Source of the DNA: Calycina herbarum
Taxonomy: Eukaryota; Ascomycota; Leotiomycetes; Helotiales; Pezizellaceae
DNA length: 64,000 nucleotides
Assembly: GCA_001414485.1 (NCBI GenBank)
Contig: LLEY01000048.1
Coordinates: 248,001 to 312,000 of the forward strand
Direction of reading: 5' to 3'
Shown here piece after piece: positions 1 to 10,644 of the stretch. A program made the translations under genes and the position numbers. The notes beneath the pieces were generated by a model. That model was given only the letters and a program-made list of their open reading frames with translations. It was not told the DNA's origin and searched no databases. Each line of letters begins with the position of its first letter. Position 1 is the stretch's first letter.

Positions 1-1775
1 AGTGGAATAATAACATCGGGAATGGCGTATGATGCGAGCTTCGTCCTGAGATATTTCTTGACATCCTCTCCAAGATGATAGAATCTCTTTAAACGAGGTC
101 CAATATCTTCACCCAATGGGCCGTCTTCATGGCCGTTTAATTCAAGCCAGCGTGCCCACTTTTGCATATCTGGCACAATGTAACTGACCAAAGTTTGTTC
201 CTCATCCTTGTTTCTCCGGAGCAAAGTGACATTATCCATTACCATCTCGTGATCTGAGAGATATTTGTCAATCTCACCGAGCTCGATTCTGAATCCACGA
301 ATCTTGACTTGATCATCGGCTCGCCCGACACATTCAACATCGCCAGTTTCTGTATATCGTCCCAAATCCCCAGACCTGTACATACGATCTCTTGGGCCTT
401 TGTAGAATTCTCTCCACGGCTCCTCGCTTAGTGACTTGGCTACTTTCTTGTCTTCTTCAACCCATTTGGAGTTGTCCACAAACCAGCTGTCGACAAACTT
501 GGTTTTGGTAAGTTCGTCACTCCCGAGATATCCTTCAGCTAAACCAGCGGCTCGAACATAGATTTCTCCAATTTCTCCGACATTACAAATACGATTGCGG
601 TTTTGTCGATCCACAATCAGTAGTTGCACATCCTTCATCCCCTTTCCGGCAGGAATAACGTTATCCATTTTCTCAAGCAATTCTGGATCTGAAGCACGGC
701 TTGGGATTTTAAAGTAGCTGACAGCTCGCTGAGTCTCTGTTGTACCGTACATGTTGACAATTGAAACATTGGCAGCAAGATTTTGCAATGCCTTGCAATC
801 TCTCTTGATCAAGATATCTCCGACGAAGAATGCGTGGTGGAGCGCTGGGAATGCTGCACTGGCACCACCAACCAAAATTTGTCCCATTGCTGGTGTAAGA
901 TGGGTGACTGTAGCGCCATGTTCACGCATCCACTCAGCCAGTCTCTCGTGTTGGATATCATCCTTCGAAGGCACCAGGAGTTGGGCGCCAAGGAAAAGGG
1001 GTGTGAAAATATCTCTCTGAATGGGATCATGAGCAATTCCACTTAGCATGGTAAATTTGTCGTCCTTGGTAAGCTTGAAGTTTTCAGCCATCCAATCGAA
1101 GTAGTACGCAAGAGAATAATGGCGGCCTCGAACACCCTTGGGTCGTCCTTCGGATCCCGAGGTAAAAGAGAGAGTCGGCGTTGAATCTGGTCCGACAACA
1201 ACACCTGTGCCCTGGCTCTTCAAGGTAATTTGGTCTGCCAACACATCTTTGCCATTGACATTGCCACCGACCAGAGTGCCGTCATCTTTGAGTTCCAATC
1301 CAGGAACCTCGGTACGTAGATCCAGGTGCTCCTTGATGAAATTCCGCACCTTGTCGGTCAATTCTCCAGCCTCTCTTGTTGCTTTGTCGATAACTACCAA
1401 CGCCCGAGGTCTCGCGACATCCAGATAAATGTTTTGACGATCTGGTGGGTATGAAGGGTCGATGACTGAAAATGTGGCTCCTGCTTTCAAAATTCCCACA
1501 ACTGTCACCACCAAGTCTACGCCACGGTGACTGTAGGACATCACTACCTCCCCTCTCTGGATACCAGACTGCACCAAATGGTGAGCCAGAATATTTGATG
1601 CCTCATTGATCTGTCTGTAACTAAATTCTCGCCGTCGTGAAGATCCAGCTGCCGTCTCTACCACACACAGTCTGTCCGGGTGGGCTTCAGCATTGGTGGC
1701 GAAGATATCTTGGATTGCTCCTCGGAATGCTGACCAGTGAAGGTTAGCTGTTGGGTCTGGAAGAATTGGTGCCAT
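1..1775 (-). CDS. lys2: L-2-aminoadipate reductase (Lys2-type), 5' part, cut by window edge
   Basis: Large reductase of the fungal lysine pathway; it activates alpha-aminoadipate as the adenylate, loads it on a carrier domain and reduces it to the semialdehyde. The frame is open from ATG at 1773-1775 (minus) to base 1, giving the first 591 codons without an intron. An AMP-binding (adenylation) domain is clear: core motif TSGSEGRPKG near 1140-1175, then NMYGTTETQRAVSY near 720-760, and the YRSGDLGRY and VKIRGFRIELGEID motifs between about 250 and 385. The TSGSEG and GVRGRH wording separates Lys2 from ordinary NRPS adenylation domains. The carrier and NAD(P)-reductase domains must lie before base 1. 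Two TGACTCA sites sit upstream of the ATG. A generic NRPS-like reductase is the alternative but fits less well. Confidence 0.93.
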   Translation of the reverse strand, partial: MAPILPDPTANLHWSAFRGAIQDIFATNAEAHPDRLCVVETAAGSSRRREFSYRQINEASNILAHHLVQSGIQRGEVVMSYSHRGVDLVVTVVGILKAGATFSVIDPSYPPDRQNIYLDVARPRALVVIDKATREAGELTDKVRNFIKEHLDLRTEVPGLELKDDGTLVGGNVNGKDVLADQITLKSQGTGVVVGPDSTPTLSFTSGSEGRPKGVRGRHYSLAYYFDWMAENFKLTKDDKFTMLSGIAHDPIQRDIFTPLFLGAQLLVPSKDDIQHERLAEWMREHGATVTHLTPAMGQILVGGASAAFPALHHAFFVGDILIKRDCKALQNLAANVSIVNMYGTTETQRAVSYFKIPSRASDPELLEKMDNVIPAGKGMKDVQLLIVDRQNRNRICNVGEIGEIYVRAAGLAEGYLGSDELTKTKFVDSWFVDNSKWVEEDKKVAKSLSEEPWREFYKGPRDRMYRSGDLGRYTETGDVECVGRADDQVKIRGFRIELGEIDKYLSDHEMVMDNVTLLRRNKDEEQTLVSYIVPDMQKWARWLELNGHEDGPLGEDIGPRLKRFYHLGEDVKKYLRTKLASYAIPDVIIP

Positions 1776-1841
1776 GTTGGTATTGTTATTGGTGAAGGAA
1801 CGTGAATCGCTGAATTGAGGTCCAACAAGAAAATAATTTTA

Positions 1842-1848
1842 TGACTCA
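1842..1848. promoter_or_regulatory. Candidate Gcn4/CPC1 (CpcA) site TGACTCA
   Basis: Exact TGACTCA, 67 bp upstream of the lys2 start codon. The heptamer is the consensus for the general amino-acid-control bZIP factor, which is known to act on fungal lysine genes. Its function here is inferred. Confidence 0.5.
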
Positions 1849-1902
1849 AGTTTGTGTGTGGAGCAAAGTGAGAGTTTGCTTCTGAGTTCGCTTTTCAGTT
1901 GT

Positions 1903-1909
1903 TGACTCA
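1903..1909. promoter_or_regulatory. Second Gcn4/CPC1 candidate site TGACTCA
   Basis: Second exact TGACTCA, 61 bp further from lys2 than the first. A close pair is less likely by chance than a single heptamer. Confidence 0.5.
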
Positions 1910-2812
1910 CAAGGAGTAGACAGAATGGTCTTTAGTTCCCAGGAAGAGAGCCGGCAACTTCTTAGTTTTATGAAGTATATGGGACGGCCACTTTTATAGC
2001 GTCGAATTGACTTTAACGGAGTCTAGGACTCCTAGGAGAAAAGTAGCTCCGATAGCGCCAAAGTTTCAATTGTGACAACGGATTGAAGAAAAAGAGAAAT
2101 TTTGTCAACATCAATACTTGGATCGTGAAGGCACAATGATGTCTATTTTGGTAGAACAGTCAATGGTAGCATCTCAAATCCATGTTTGAGAAAACTTTTA
2201 TTGGCGATATCGGACGATCACGTGTCGTCCAATTAATTCTTACCTGGTTGCTCTACTTGAGAGCATGGCAGAGAATTGAGATTGCTTTTGGAAGAAACAA
2301 ACGTGAGTTTCCAAGAGACAACCTGGACACTTCGCTCCCCGGAATTGAGGTTGGATAACTTTATGAAGGTACCTTCTTCCATCTCAAGTGAAATGTATAA
2401 ATAGCCCTGGACGGAAATTGAGTTAGTCAGCATGCGATTGGTTGAAGGCGGAATGCCTTATCAGGAAGGACGAAATGTCGAGTTGGTTTCCAACAGCACG
2501 CGATTCTCCTTCTGTCTTGTTAGGACCGTCAAGAGGACACTCACTTAAATTCAACCCCTTTTTATTCTATCTGTCTTTTTAATTCCCCTCACTCTCTTCT
2601 TCCAGCGGCCTCCTTTGCGCCAACAACGACCGCGTCAGCCTCTTCTAGTAGGTAGGATAAGGGGTTGCATACCAAAATATTCGAACGAAGCCAACGATAC
2701 GAACCTCTCCCGACTGAGGCACACGGCCAAACTCTTCGAATTTCTAATGCGACGATAATCAATACCCATCAGATCCTTTTCTTCCCTTGGACCATCTTCG
2801 ACGTCCTTCAAA

Positions 2813-4669
2813 ATGCCGGTCCAACGTAGCCTCTTTGGCAAGCCTGTGCCAGCCGTGGCCCCTCGCAGAATGGCAGTGCTCCTCAGCACCATTGCCATCT
2901 TTGCAGTAGTCACACTCGTTTTCACATTACCGAATTCCATACCTTCGGGTCCATCCTTGGGCAAATACACCGACCGGAGAATTTCCCTGCCAAAACTCCC
3001 GAAACAGCTGTCTCCCAGCATCCTCCACCCCTTTAGACAAGCGGCACACGCACCACCAGTTCGAAAGAATAGCACTGATGGGGAATCAACATGGTACGCC
3101 AATTGGAATTGGCTCAGTCCATTTTCCTCTTCGGTGACATTAGACGAAAACCGATCCCTTCTACCACCGCTGGTTCCTCGACCTCCGATTTATACATATT
3201 ATGATCACTTGTCGGTGAAAGACGCAGGGTTGAAGGAAGCGCAGAATGCTATTCTGCTTACCTGGAGAAGGGCTTGGTGGGCACAAGGATTCAAACCTGT
3301 CATTCTTAGCCCAGCAGAGGCTATGAACAATCCATTATATCCCGAGCTTCAAAGGAGAAATTTGAGCGATACATTGCAGGTGGACTTGTCGAGGTGGCTA
3401 GCCTGGGAAAACATGGAAGCAGGAATACTCTGCAATTACGTGACTCTTCCGATGGGGCCACAGGAAGATGCGCTCCTGACGTTTTTGCGTAATGGTAAAT
3501 ACATCAAGTTGACCAGATATGAGGGGTTGGGCAATGGGTTGTTTGTTGGCCCCCAGTCTGCAGTCACGGCGGCCTTGAAGGAGGCTCTTGACAACAAGGA
3601 ATTGTTGGAAACTGCCAAGGATTTTGTCGGTGCTATTGACCCAAAGTCTTTGGCATTCGAGATCGACCCGAGCCACAGCTCGCTGGCCTCTTACGACATG
3701 AAGACGGTTAAGGAGAAATATCCCAAGATTGGATTGGATATTGAAGCTCACCCCGCAAAAGCTTTACATGAGTTGAACAAACTCATGACAGCCCACCTCC
3801 ACAGTACTTGGCAGAATCGATTTTCTTCTGGTATTGCAGTCATGAAACCAAATCCACAGCATATGTCTGCTGCTGTTGCACCAGCTAGAAGACTTGCCGA
3901 GTTTCTTGCTCAATGTCCTGTCTCGCCAATGCCAGCATCATGTCCTCCAAATCTACCAAATTGCAAACCATGTGTATCATCGACTCCACTTGTAATCGCT
4001 ACACCTCAGCATTACAAGAATACGTCAACGCTCTACACAATCGGCACAGTTCCTCATCCATACACCATGGCAGTATTGACGTCTTTCCGCGATAACATCG
4101 ACACTAGATGGATCCGACGAGAATCAGACCGTGACCCCTGGCTTACACTTCTCACCAAGGAAACCCTAGGCACAGGAGTCTCCGGAGCACCCCGAGTAAT
4201 CAAGTTCAAAGAAGCAGTCGCTGGTGAACATGGAAAATACCACTCCCTCTGGGTAACCGCCGAAAAAGATATCCCACAAGACCTAGACTGGAACTTTGGC
4301 TTCACAATTCCACGCAATGCGACAGACGATGGAAAATCAGAAACTCCCGTTCCAGGACCAGAGAGACGACCAAAACCAACACCCGATCCAAAAGATGGAC
4401 CAATCGCGAACCCAGAAGATATATTGAAAGAAAAGGAATTATTAAAACGCTCAAAGGAGTTTGGTGCCGCGAGATCAGACGGCGAAGAGAGACTTCGTGG
4501 TGCGATTGAGGCGTGGAATTTAGCAGACACTGAAGCATGGAGGTTTGCGAGAGCATTTTTGGCGAGAAGTAGAGTTGAACGGTTACAATGGGAGGACCAG
4601 GAGAAGAAATATGCTGGTGGTGCTGGAGCTGAGAGGGGCGAGGCTTCGGGACGATGGTTTGATGATTGA
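2813..4669 (+). CDS. Type II membrane protein, conserved-looking, function not recognised
   Basis: Intronless, 618 aa, first ATG in a good context (TCAAAATGCC). A short basic N-terminus is followed by one hydrophobic segment at about residues 20-42 and then a long hydrophilic part, the layout of a type II Golgi/ER membrane protein with a luminal domain. The block from YTYYDHLSV to WLAWENMEAGILCNYV (about residues 125-205) resembles the start of DXD-type glycosyltransferases, where a peptide asks who should move toward the sugar and an Asp-rich site follows, but I see no clear DXD, so this stays a suggestion. The cysteine-containing segment near residues 365-390 could be disulfide bonded. The C-terminal 130 residues are Pro/Lys/Glu rich, probably unstructured then helical. 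No assignable pathway. Confidence 0.85.
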   Translation: MPVQRSLFGKPVPAVAPRRMAVLLSTIAIFAVVTLVFTLPNSIPSGPSLGKYTDRRISLPKLPKQLSPSILHPFRQAAHAPPVRKNSTDGESTWYANWNWLSPFSSSVTLDENRSLLPPLVPRPPIYTYYDHLSVKDAGLKEAQNAILLTWRRAWWAQGFKPVILSPAEAMNNPLYPELQRRNLSDTLQVDLSRWLAWENMEAGILCNYVTLPMGPQEDALLTFLRNGKYIKLTRYEGLGNGLFVGPQSAVTAALKEALDNKELLETAKDFVGAIDPKSLAFEIDPSHSSLASYDMKTVKEKYPKIGLDIEAHPAKALHELNKLMTAHLHSTWQNRFSSGIAVMKPNPQHMSAAVAPARRLAEFLAQCPVSPMPASCPPNLPNCKPCVSSTPLVIATPQHYKNTSTLYTIGTVPHPYTMAVLTSFRDNIDTRWIRRESDRDPWLTLLTKETLGTGVSGAPRVIKFKEAVAGEHGKYHSLWVTAEKDIPQDLDWNFGFTIPRNATDDGKSETPVPGPERRPKPTPDPKDGPIANPEDILKEKELLKRSKEFGAARSDGEERLRGAIEAWNLADTEAWRFARAFLARSRVERLQWEDQEKKYAGGAGAERGEASGRWFDD

Positions 4670-5271
4670 GGATATTATTTAGCAAGCGTTTTTCATTTTT
4701 CTTAGGGTCTCACAAGATGTCGTTTTCGCACTTTTTGGGCATGTATAAGTGTAAATGGAAGATCTTGGTGGGCGTTACTTCGGGGGTCGGAGTGTGCTTC
4801 TCTCGGATTTTTTGTAAGGGTAAATATTGTAACATCAAATGAAAAAAATATTATATATCAATGCCTAGAGCATGGGTGAGATTTGGTTCTCAACTATGGC
4901 CTTGTTTTTCTTTCTTTGTTTATTGTCTCCTAACTTTTGATCATCGTGAATCTAGATGGTCCAAGTGAAATCTAGCCAAGGCTGAAAACACAATCCTTCT
5001 TTCTTTCTCTCTTTACCGCAGCTAATTTCTGGTCAATCTTTCAGGAACATGCTCTGGTGAGATGATTGTATACTTGAGTAGTTACTCATCTTGAGCTGGC
5101 TTGATTGTCTCCATCCATGCCTGAGGCTCCAAATACCACCCCCCATGTTCCTAAAACTCGCTCGCAAAGCCCCAAAAAAATCACTTTTCGCCACCTCCGA
5201 AATTTCAGCTGGAAATGCAACCTAACGAATCAAGCAACTTATTTATCAAAAGGACAAAAAGGAACATTGAA
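4670..5271. other. Intergenic, 3' flank of membrane protein gene
   Basis: Contains the likely 3' UTR of the upstream gene (A-rich ATATTATATATC stretch near 4845-4860). No gene seen before the tRNA. Confidence 0.5.
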
Positions 5272-5373
5272 CGTCGCGAGCAGGGATTGAACCTACGCGG
5301 CCGAAGCCATAAGATGTCTTCAAGCTGTGAACAGCTTTCAAGTCTTACCCATTAACCACTCTGGCATCGCGAC
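5272..5373 (-). tRNA. tRNA-Ser(UGA) with a 21-nt intron
   Basis: On the minus strand the 7-bp acceptor GTCGCGA (5367-5373) pairs perfectly with TCGCGAC, followed by discriminator G at 5272. The D-arm reads GCCAGAGTGGTTAATGGG. Anticodon stem TAAGA/TCTTA encloses loop CT-TGA-A, then an intron (5316-5336) one base 3' of the anticodon, then the last loop A. A long GC-rich variable arm (GGCTTCGGCC) marks a class II tRNA, and the T-arm is GTAGG/CCTGC with loop TTCAATC. Removing the intron leaves 81 nt, normal for tRNA-Ser. CCA is not encoded, as expected in eukaryotes. Confidence 0.93.
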
Positions 5374-5854
5374 TATTTGGTTGTTTGATTGGATAGAAAG
5401 AAAGGGGTATTTGAGGTTATCTTTGGTGGCGTAGTGGGCTATAGGTGGGGGATATATGGAAGCGGGCGCATGTTTGAGCATGTGATAAAGAGGGGCTGAG
5501 TGGAGATAATGGCTTTGTGGAGGTTTGGGGTTCTTGAGGATACATTTGGGGAGGCATTGTGAGGATTGTTGAAGTGAGGAGAGTAGTTTGGTTTTAATCA
5601 TTATGATAGGCTGACTACTTATTTATCAAGTGGTAGAATAAGTGGCCAGTCAATAGATTTCAACAACTTTTTGGTTTGAGTCGCCTTGGTTGAATGTTGA
5701 ATTCTTATTTTCTATCTGTTTTTCTATGTTATAGTTCTATCTGTTGAAGACTTTTTTTCTTTCTCCAAACAAAAATGATGAAAGTCCAAGGAAATTCAAG
5801 GAAAACTTTTCCTTGAAAACAAAGGAAAGTCCTCCCTCCCACAACCATAACAGT
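5374..5854. other. Intergenic between tRNA-Ser and SET gene
   Basis: No supported gene. The stretch just upstream of the tRNA (5380-5600, minus reading) is low-complexity and only forms chance frames. Confidence 0.5.
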
Positions 5855-6788
5855 TTACTTGGTATCCCCACCCATCTCTCCACTCATTTCACGACTTGTA
5901 ACCCCACGTCTGGTCTCTCCTTCAAGGCCCGAAGTATCAACTTCAGAAACCACATCTCCGTTCCCCTCTTTGGCAATTCCATTCTGTCCTGCATATCCTT
6001 TTCCGTTGGCACCATTCACCGCACCCCCCATCTTCTTCCCAACATAAACACCTAAAGCCTTCTCGGCCTTCTCCAACCCAACCCTAGCATGCTCAACAAC
6101 CTCTTCCAGAGCTTCCTTAACCTCATCCTTCTCTTCAACATCTGTCTTCTTTACTCCGTTTCCATTGGTAGTAAGAGCATTCTTCTCCTCGAGTAACTCC
6201 CTAATATGACCATTCAAGTAATACCCCTCCAAACTCTCTTTACTCATATCCTTCGCTCCGGTAATGAGTCCTTTACAAGATTTTGTTCCACAGAGACATT
6301 GGAATCCTTGTGCCATATCCCATTCAGTGCTAGGGTAGAAGAATGTCAATTCTTGTCCTGGGACGAGACCTTTGGGTCCGGCGAGGATTGTGAGAGTTGA
6401 TGTTTCGAAGATCTAGTTTCCCATTAGCCTCCTTCTAATTCTTCCCCTCTTCTCCCCCTTCCACTCCCACTCCCACTCCCATCTATCTCTCTTCCACCAA
6501 TTTGAGGGGGGGGGAACATACAACACTAGGTTCACAAGAATGATTAACATAAACCAAATCACTATTCAAATTCAAATGTCTCCCCTTCCCACATTGCACC
6601 GTCGCATACGTCGCTTTCTCGGCGTATGTACAAGGTGGGAAATCCATTTTCGCGTATACGGCGAAGGGAGGGAGGGTGAGCGTGGATTCGGATTTCGAGG
6701 TGAATTCTTGGGAGGCGTTTGTTCCGTAGATGACTTTTTGGATGTGTGGGTGGGAGGGTTGGGTCCAGGTTGGGGTTAGGGGTGCCAT
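5855..6788 (-). CDS. Small SET-domain protein (two exons)
   Basis: Exons 6522-6788 and 5855-6412 join in phase 0 across a 109-nt intron (donor GTATGT, acceptor CTAG), giving 274 aa from the ATG at 6786-6788. Residues 81-89 are VNHSCEPSV, the SET N-H-S-C motif that binds S-adenosylmethionine. Straight after the junction come the second SET block (GQELTFFYPSTEWDM) and a post-SET-like cysteine cluster CLCGTKSC. The splice joins the two halves of the SET core exactly, which supports the model. The C-terminal 100 residues are Lys/Glu then Gly/Asn rich. The family is short and common in fungi; substrates are mostly unknown, so protein lysine methylation is inferred. It runs convergently toward the tRNA. 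Confidence 0.88.
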
Positions 6789-8086
6789 TTTTTGGTGTTT
6801 TTGGTGGTTTGGTTCGAGAGAAATTTGAAGTTTCGACGGTTGGTGAATTGGAGCAGAAAATGCGGCCAGGTTGTTGAAGTTGAGGAGGCTGTTTGTTCTT
6901 ACTTGTGAGTGTAGAGGGGTCCAGTTAATACAAAGCGATGGCGTCACTTGAACTTTAATCAACCGACTTTCAAATTGAAAACTTCAATTCGATAAAAAAT
7001 CAAAGTAGCGGACAACAGGAGATACTTAATACTTTCCGTCGGATAGATGGAGCGAGAATGTCAGCTGGGTAGCAGACGATGCAGGTACCCGCTTTGCTTT
7101 TTGGGTATGGTGTTCCAAATTTTGGCGGGGCACAAATGGAGGGGTGATTAGTTTTGACCTCGGCTCTCGCTACAATGTCTTGGAGAAAGTCCGAGATGGG
7201 AAAGAAAAATTTTATCTAGGGGGAAATAATTGGTTAGGGGGTATAGGGAATTGGAATATTTGTTAATAGGTTGTGTATATTTTGAAGTTGTGATGAAAGG
7301 ATGTATTCGTTGTGATATGTGATTGTAGTAGGGCACCTAGCTTATTTTATTCATACCATTCAATAAATTTCTTCCAAAGCTTCTAATATAATAGTTTTCG
7401 AAGAAGCGTATTCAGATATCTAATTTATCAAAATGATATCTGTTAAATATTGTTGTTTGAGAAGGGTTAGACAATGAAGATAATTAAATGAAGTGAAAAG
7501 GATGTATTTATTGAAGCATTGGTGGGGCAGCTGAATAAATGGGAAAATGAAGACTTCCAGGTTGGACTTGAACTTTTCGCGAAACGTTTACCACTTATAG
7601 TTCTATTTGTTCCGTATCTCGAACATTGATGTCTTATTTTTCGCTCTGGTATCGTTCAAAGCGAGGAATATGCCTTACACTACGGGAGATTTGGGAATAT
7701 TATACAAGATGGTAAGAGAAATTGAATTAAGACATAGTACTTACAGAGAACTGAAGAGGCTTAATATTGACTCTGTTTGGTTCTTCCACGTTTCTATATT
7801 ATTCAGTTTAAAACATCTAGAATAATATTATTTTTTTGAGATATTAAGAGTACCGAATTCTTACAAAACTTTGAGAATTAAATTTCTGCAAGAATAAGGT
7901 TTCGTTCTGCATCTCAAATTTGCGAATCTCGAGTCTCTTTCCTTGTGCCTCTTCGATTCGTTAACCTCAACAGCCAAATCAGCAATTTTTTAGTCCTTTC
8001 TAAATTTGTGCATAGTACACAGAAGGTAGGCACACCAAACACTTACAAATCTATTCTTCGACATTAGGTAATTATAGGCGCTCGGC
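6789..8086. other. Intergenic, AT-rich, no gene seen
   Basis: Holds the SET-gene leader (to about 7030) and then AT-rich sequence. Short frames at 7148-7336 and 7607-7825 have no recognisable domain or convincing start context. Confidence 0.5.
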
Positions 8087-9140
8087 TCATAAAATCGATA
8101 GTACCCGCAAAGTGCAGAAATGGGATCTCGTTAGAGCAAAAACGGACAAATGCACCGTGGGAATTTTTTTGACACAGAAAGCCATGTCAATAACATAAAA
8201 CTGCATTTCCCACAGTTTCGATATGCGTTTCTGGAGCCACTGCGGCTTCTTGATCTTGGAAACCCAGCTAGAAAAACTTGATTTGCCCTGTCGGCCAGAG
8301 TTACCGAGATTCAAAACCTCCATGTACGTATGAAACTCGAACTCCAAAGCATCGGAAAGTATGGGTAACTGTACCTCGCTGAGATTGCCCGGATTGATGT
8401 TAAGCAGGTGGTCTAATAATTCGGCGTCAGAATGAAGTTCATAAACACCACCTTCAAATGGATGCTGCTTGATAGCTTCCACGCAATCCGACAGAACTTC
8501 CTCCGAATTTATACGGTATGGGTCGTTGGGCCGTAATGTTTCTGCTTGTATGCTATTTACCTCTTGAAGAATTGGCAACCCTTTTTGAGGATGACCAAGA
8601 TCGATATATGCTACCGCTTGGTGATACTTTGCAGATAGAAGGTGGAGGTTTTTGTATTCTATATTCGTCTCTCAAGCTTGAAGGACTTTTTGTGTGAGTA
8701 CTAATGCCTTCTGAGGTTGACTAAGGTGTCGGTAACAACGCACTAGAGTATTATTCCACGATAAATATTTCTCGTTCATGTGAGAAAGAGGCTTCTTCTG
8801 AAAGTGAAGCGCATGCTTGATCAAAATTATTGCTTTTTTGTATCATTCATGCCAATGTAAACAGAGGAAAGAGAATAAAATGTCAAGGAAAGGTTCGAAA
8901 CCCACTTTAAACATTTTCTTAGCTTTTGTGGTTTGCTAACATCCATAATATGCAGACCCTAGCGAATACATGTACACTGGACCGATATCATCATCATTTA
9001 CAGGAGTGCTTGTTCGAAGGCGATTGGCGATTTAAAGAGCTTTAAAACCTCGGGATACCTTCCAAGTTGAAGGAGCTTTTCCCCCAAATTTAATTGAGAC
9101 CTTGATAGAGATTCTGTGTTGTTCAACATCTTGTCAAATG
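8087..9140 (-). pseudogene. Decayed tetratricopeptide-repeat gene (kinesin-light-chain/NLR-type TPRs)
   Basis: Read on the minus strand from about 9130, helix pairs of the TPR_12 type recur: NLGEKLLQLGRYPEVLKLF, then LGSAYYGC, then LVRCYRHLSQPQKALVL, then YHQAVAYIDLGHPQKGLPIL followed by LQEVNSIQAETLRPNDPYR. They sit in different frames and are broken by stops: TAA near 9008, and a TGA at about 8677 replacing an expected CGA Arg codon in an otherwise continuous frame. The last open part runs from about 8675 to a stop at 8087 and ends in a non-TPR tail. Such TPRs often form the C-terminal sensor part of fungal NLR-like proteins, but no NACHT or NB-ARC part remains here. No start codon can be assigned. 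Confidence 0.6.
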
Positions 9141-9825
9141 ACGCTGTAGTACCTAACTTCTATTTAGTACGCTTTGAAGCAAAACCAAAGGGTGGCATCT
9201 CATAACACAACAGCTTTCAAATTGCTCACTATAGTGTGTTAAAATATAACTTAAGTTGATTAAACTTTCTAAGATATTTATATTAAACAAATGTTACATA
9301 GATAAACATCTGATACTCTATACTTTTAAAACATTTTTGACTTTATTAAGTTAAATTGATTCATTTGAATACTCTCGAATAGCTTAACTTACTAGACTAA
9401 CGACGTAGTAATATAAAGTAGCAACATGAATGGACAATTCCGTGATCAGTGAATAAAGCTCGGTGATTTTGTTAAGTGAGATTATAATATATATGCGACG
9501 AAATTCATGCTACTCTAGAGATTATTTCTGATTCTCTCAATATCAAAGGGCTCCCACTTTACGTGGACGTTTGAAATCGCGCATGTGGCATGGGATAAGG
9601 CTTGTTTTGATGGATGTGCCTGGAAGAACGCCCAACTCTCTTACTATGCAACGAAATGAACCAAGAAGAAACGGGGGCTCGCCACAAATCCTTAGGATAT
9701 TAGACTAAATAGATGTGCGTCAGCTATTTTGTAGTTCATTGAATGTATTTGGGTTCAAGGGGGTTGGAAATATTTGTATTTTTCAGCGGGTTTACATGTG
9801 TGAAAAGTATACCGCATTTAGACCC
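9141..9825. other. AT-rich intergenic stretch
   Basis: Very AT-rich from about 9190 to 9500 and then the 3' flank of the hydrolase gene. No gene, repeat boundary or RNA seen. Confidence 0.5.
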
Positions 9826-10644
9826 CTAGGACAAATCCATTGAGTCGGGATCTGTTGCAGATTGACGCGGTAAGGTCCTTTCAATACTTGGCTTCAAATT
9901 GAGCTGCTCCTGTAGAAAGGCAACAGCATCGTTGATTCCATCTGGAGAATGAAACCAATGCCCCCCATCCGGATATTCCTTCCACGTAACCTGAGCCCCA
10001 AACCCTCTCAACGAATCTCGCAAACCCCGACCATTTCCAACAAGAACAAGAGGGTCATCGACACAATGCTCAAGCAAGATCGGCGTATTCCGGACCACCT
10101 CATCCGTCTCTGGCACCCCTTCCAAGTTCAGAACCTTCCTAGTCTCAACAAGTGATCTCCCAGGGAAAGGCATTCTACAACTAAACCCAAGGAAGGCACC
10201 CAATCTTGCAACGCCCGGCGGAAGACTCAAATTCAATAGAGTATGTACACTCGTCGCAGCACCTTGACTAATGCCCGCGAGCACGAGATTCTCACACCGA
10301 TTTTCCAAGACAGCAGCTTCGCTTGATAGGAGCGTTCGTATACATGTAACGCTCTCCCTAAGACCGATGGCTTGGTGTTCTTCACGGTCTGCGAAGTCTG
10401 TCACGTTCCATATGTCGAACCATTGGGTTTTTTGCTCACCGGGGACGGCTGAGCATTCTCGTAATTCGGCCTGTGGGAAAACCCAGCGGAAGGAAGGGAA
10501 CCTTTGGAAGAGAGTGAGGCCGTCTGAGCTTTTGGAGAGGGTAAGTGACCAGGCGAAGTTTTGGGCTTTGTCTCCGCGGCCGTGGAGGAAGACGACGGTG
10601 TGGGTATGGGGCTCGGTGGGATGGATGATGAGGGGAAGACTCAT
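9826..10644 (-). CDS. Acyl-protein thioesterase / carboxylesterase-like alpha/beta hydrolase
   Basis: Intronless, 272 aa, ATG at 10642-10644. Abhydrolase_2 features in order: VVFLHGRGD (residues 17-25, oxyanion-hole region), nucleophile elbow GISQGA with Ser126, acid candidate Asp197 in CVDDPLV, and His229 in GGHW. Length and motif order match the APT1/phospholipase-carboxylesterase family, which removes palmitate from proteins or hydrolyses short acyl esters in the cytosol. GISQGA differs slightly from the APT1 elbow and the sequence is divergent, so a small-ester hydrolase is possible. No signal peptide. The 30-residue tail (SIERTLPRQSATDPDSMDLS) is polar and extra to the fold. Confidence 0.85.
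   Translation of the reverse strand: MSLPLIIHPTEPHTHTVVFLHGRGDKAQNFAWSLTLSKSSDGLTLFQRFPSFRWVFPQAELRECSAVPGEQKTQWFDIWNVTDFADREEHQAIGLRESVTCIRTLLSSEAAVLENRCENLVLAGISQGAATSVHTLLNLSLPPGVARLGAFLGFSCRMPFPGRSLVETRKVLNLEGVPETDEVVRNTPILLEHCVDDPLVLVGNGRGLRDSLRGFGAQVTWKEYPDGGHWFHSPDGINDAVAFLQEQLNLKPSIERTLPRQSATDPDSMDLS

Larger units (their letters stand above)
1776..2812. other. Divergent intergenic region lys2 / membrane protein gene
   Basis: About 1 kb between two divergent starts. It holds the two TGACTCA sites on the lys2 side and a pyrimidine-rich stretch near 2540-2620 that looks like promoter/leader of the rightward gene. No convincing coding sequence. Confidence 0.6.
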
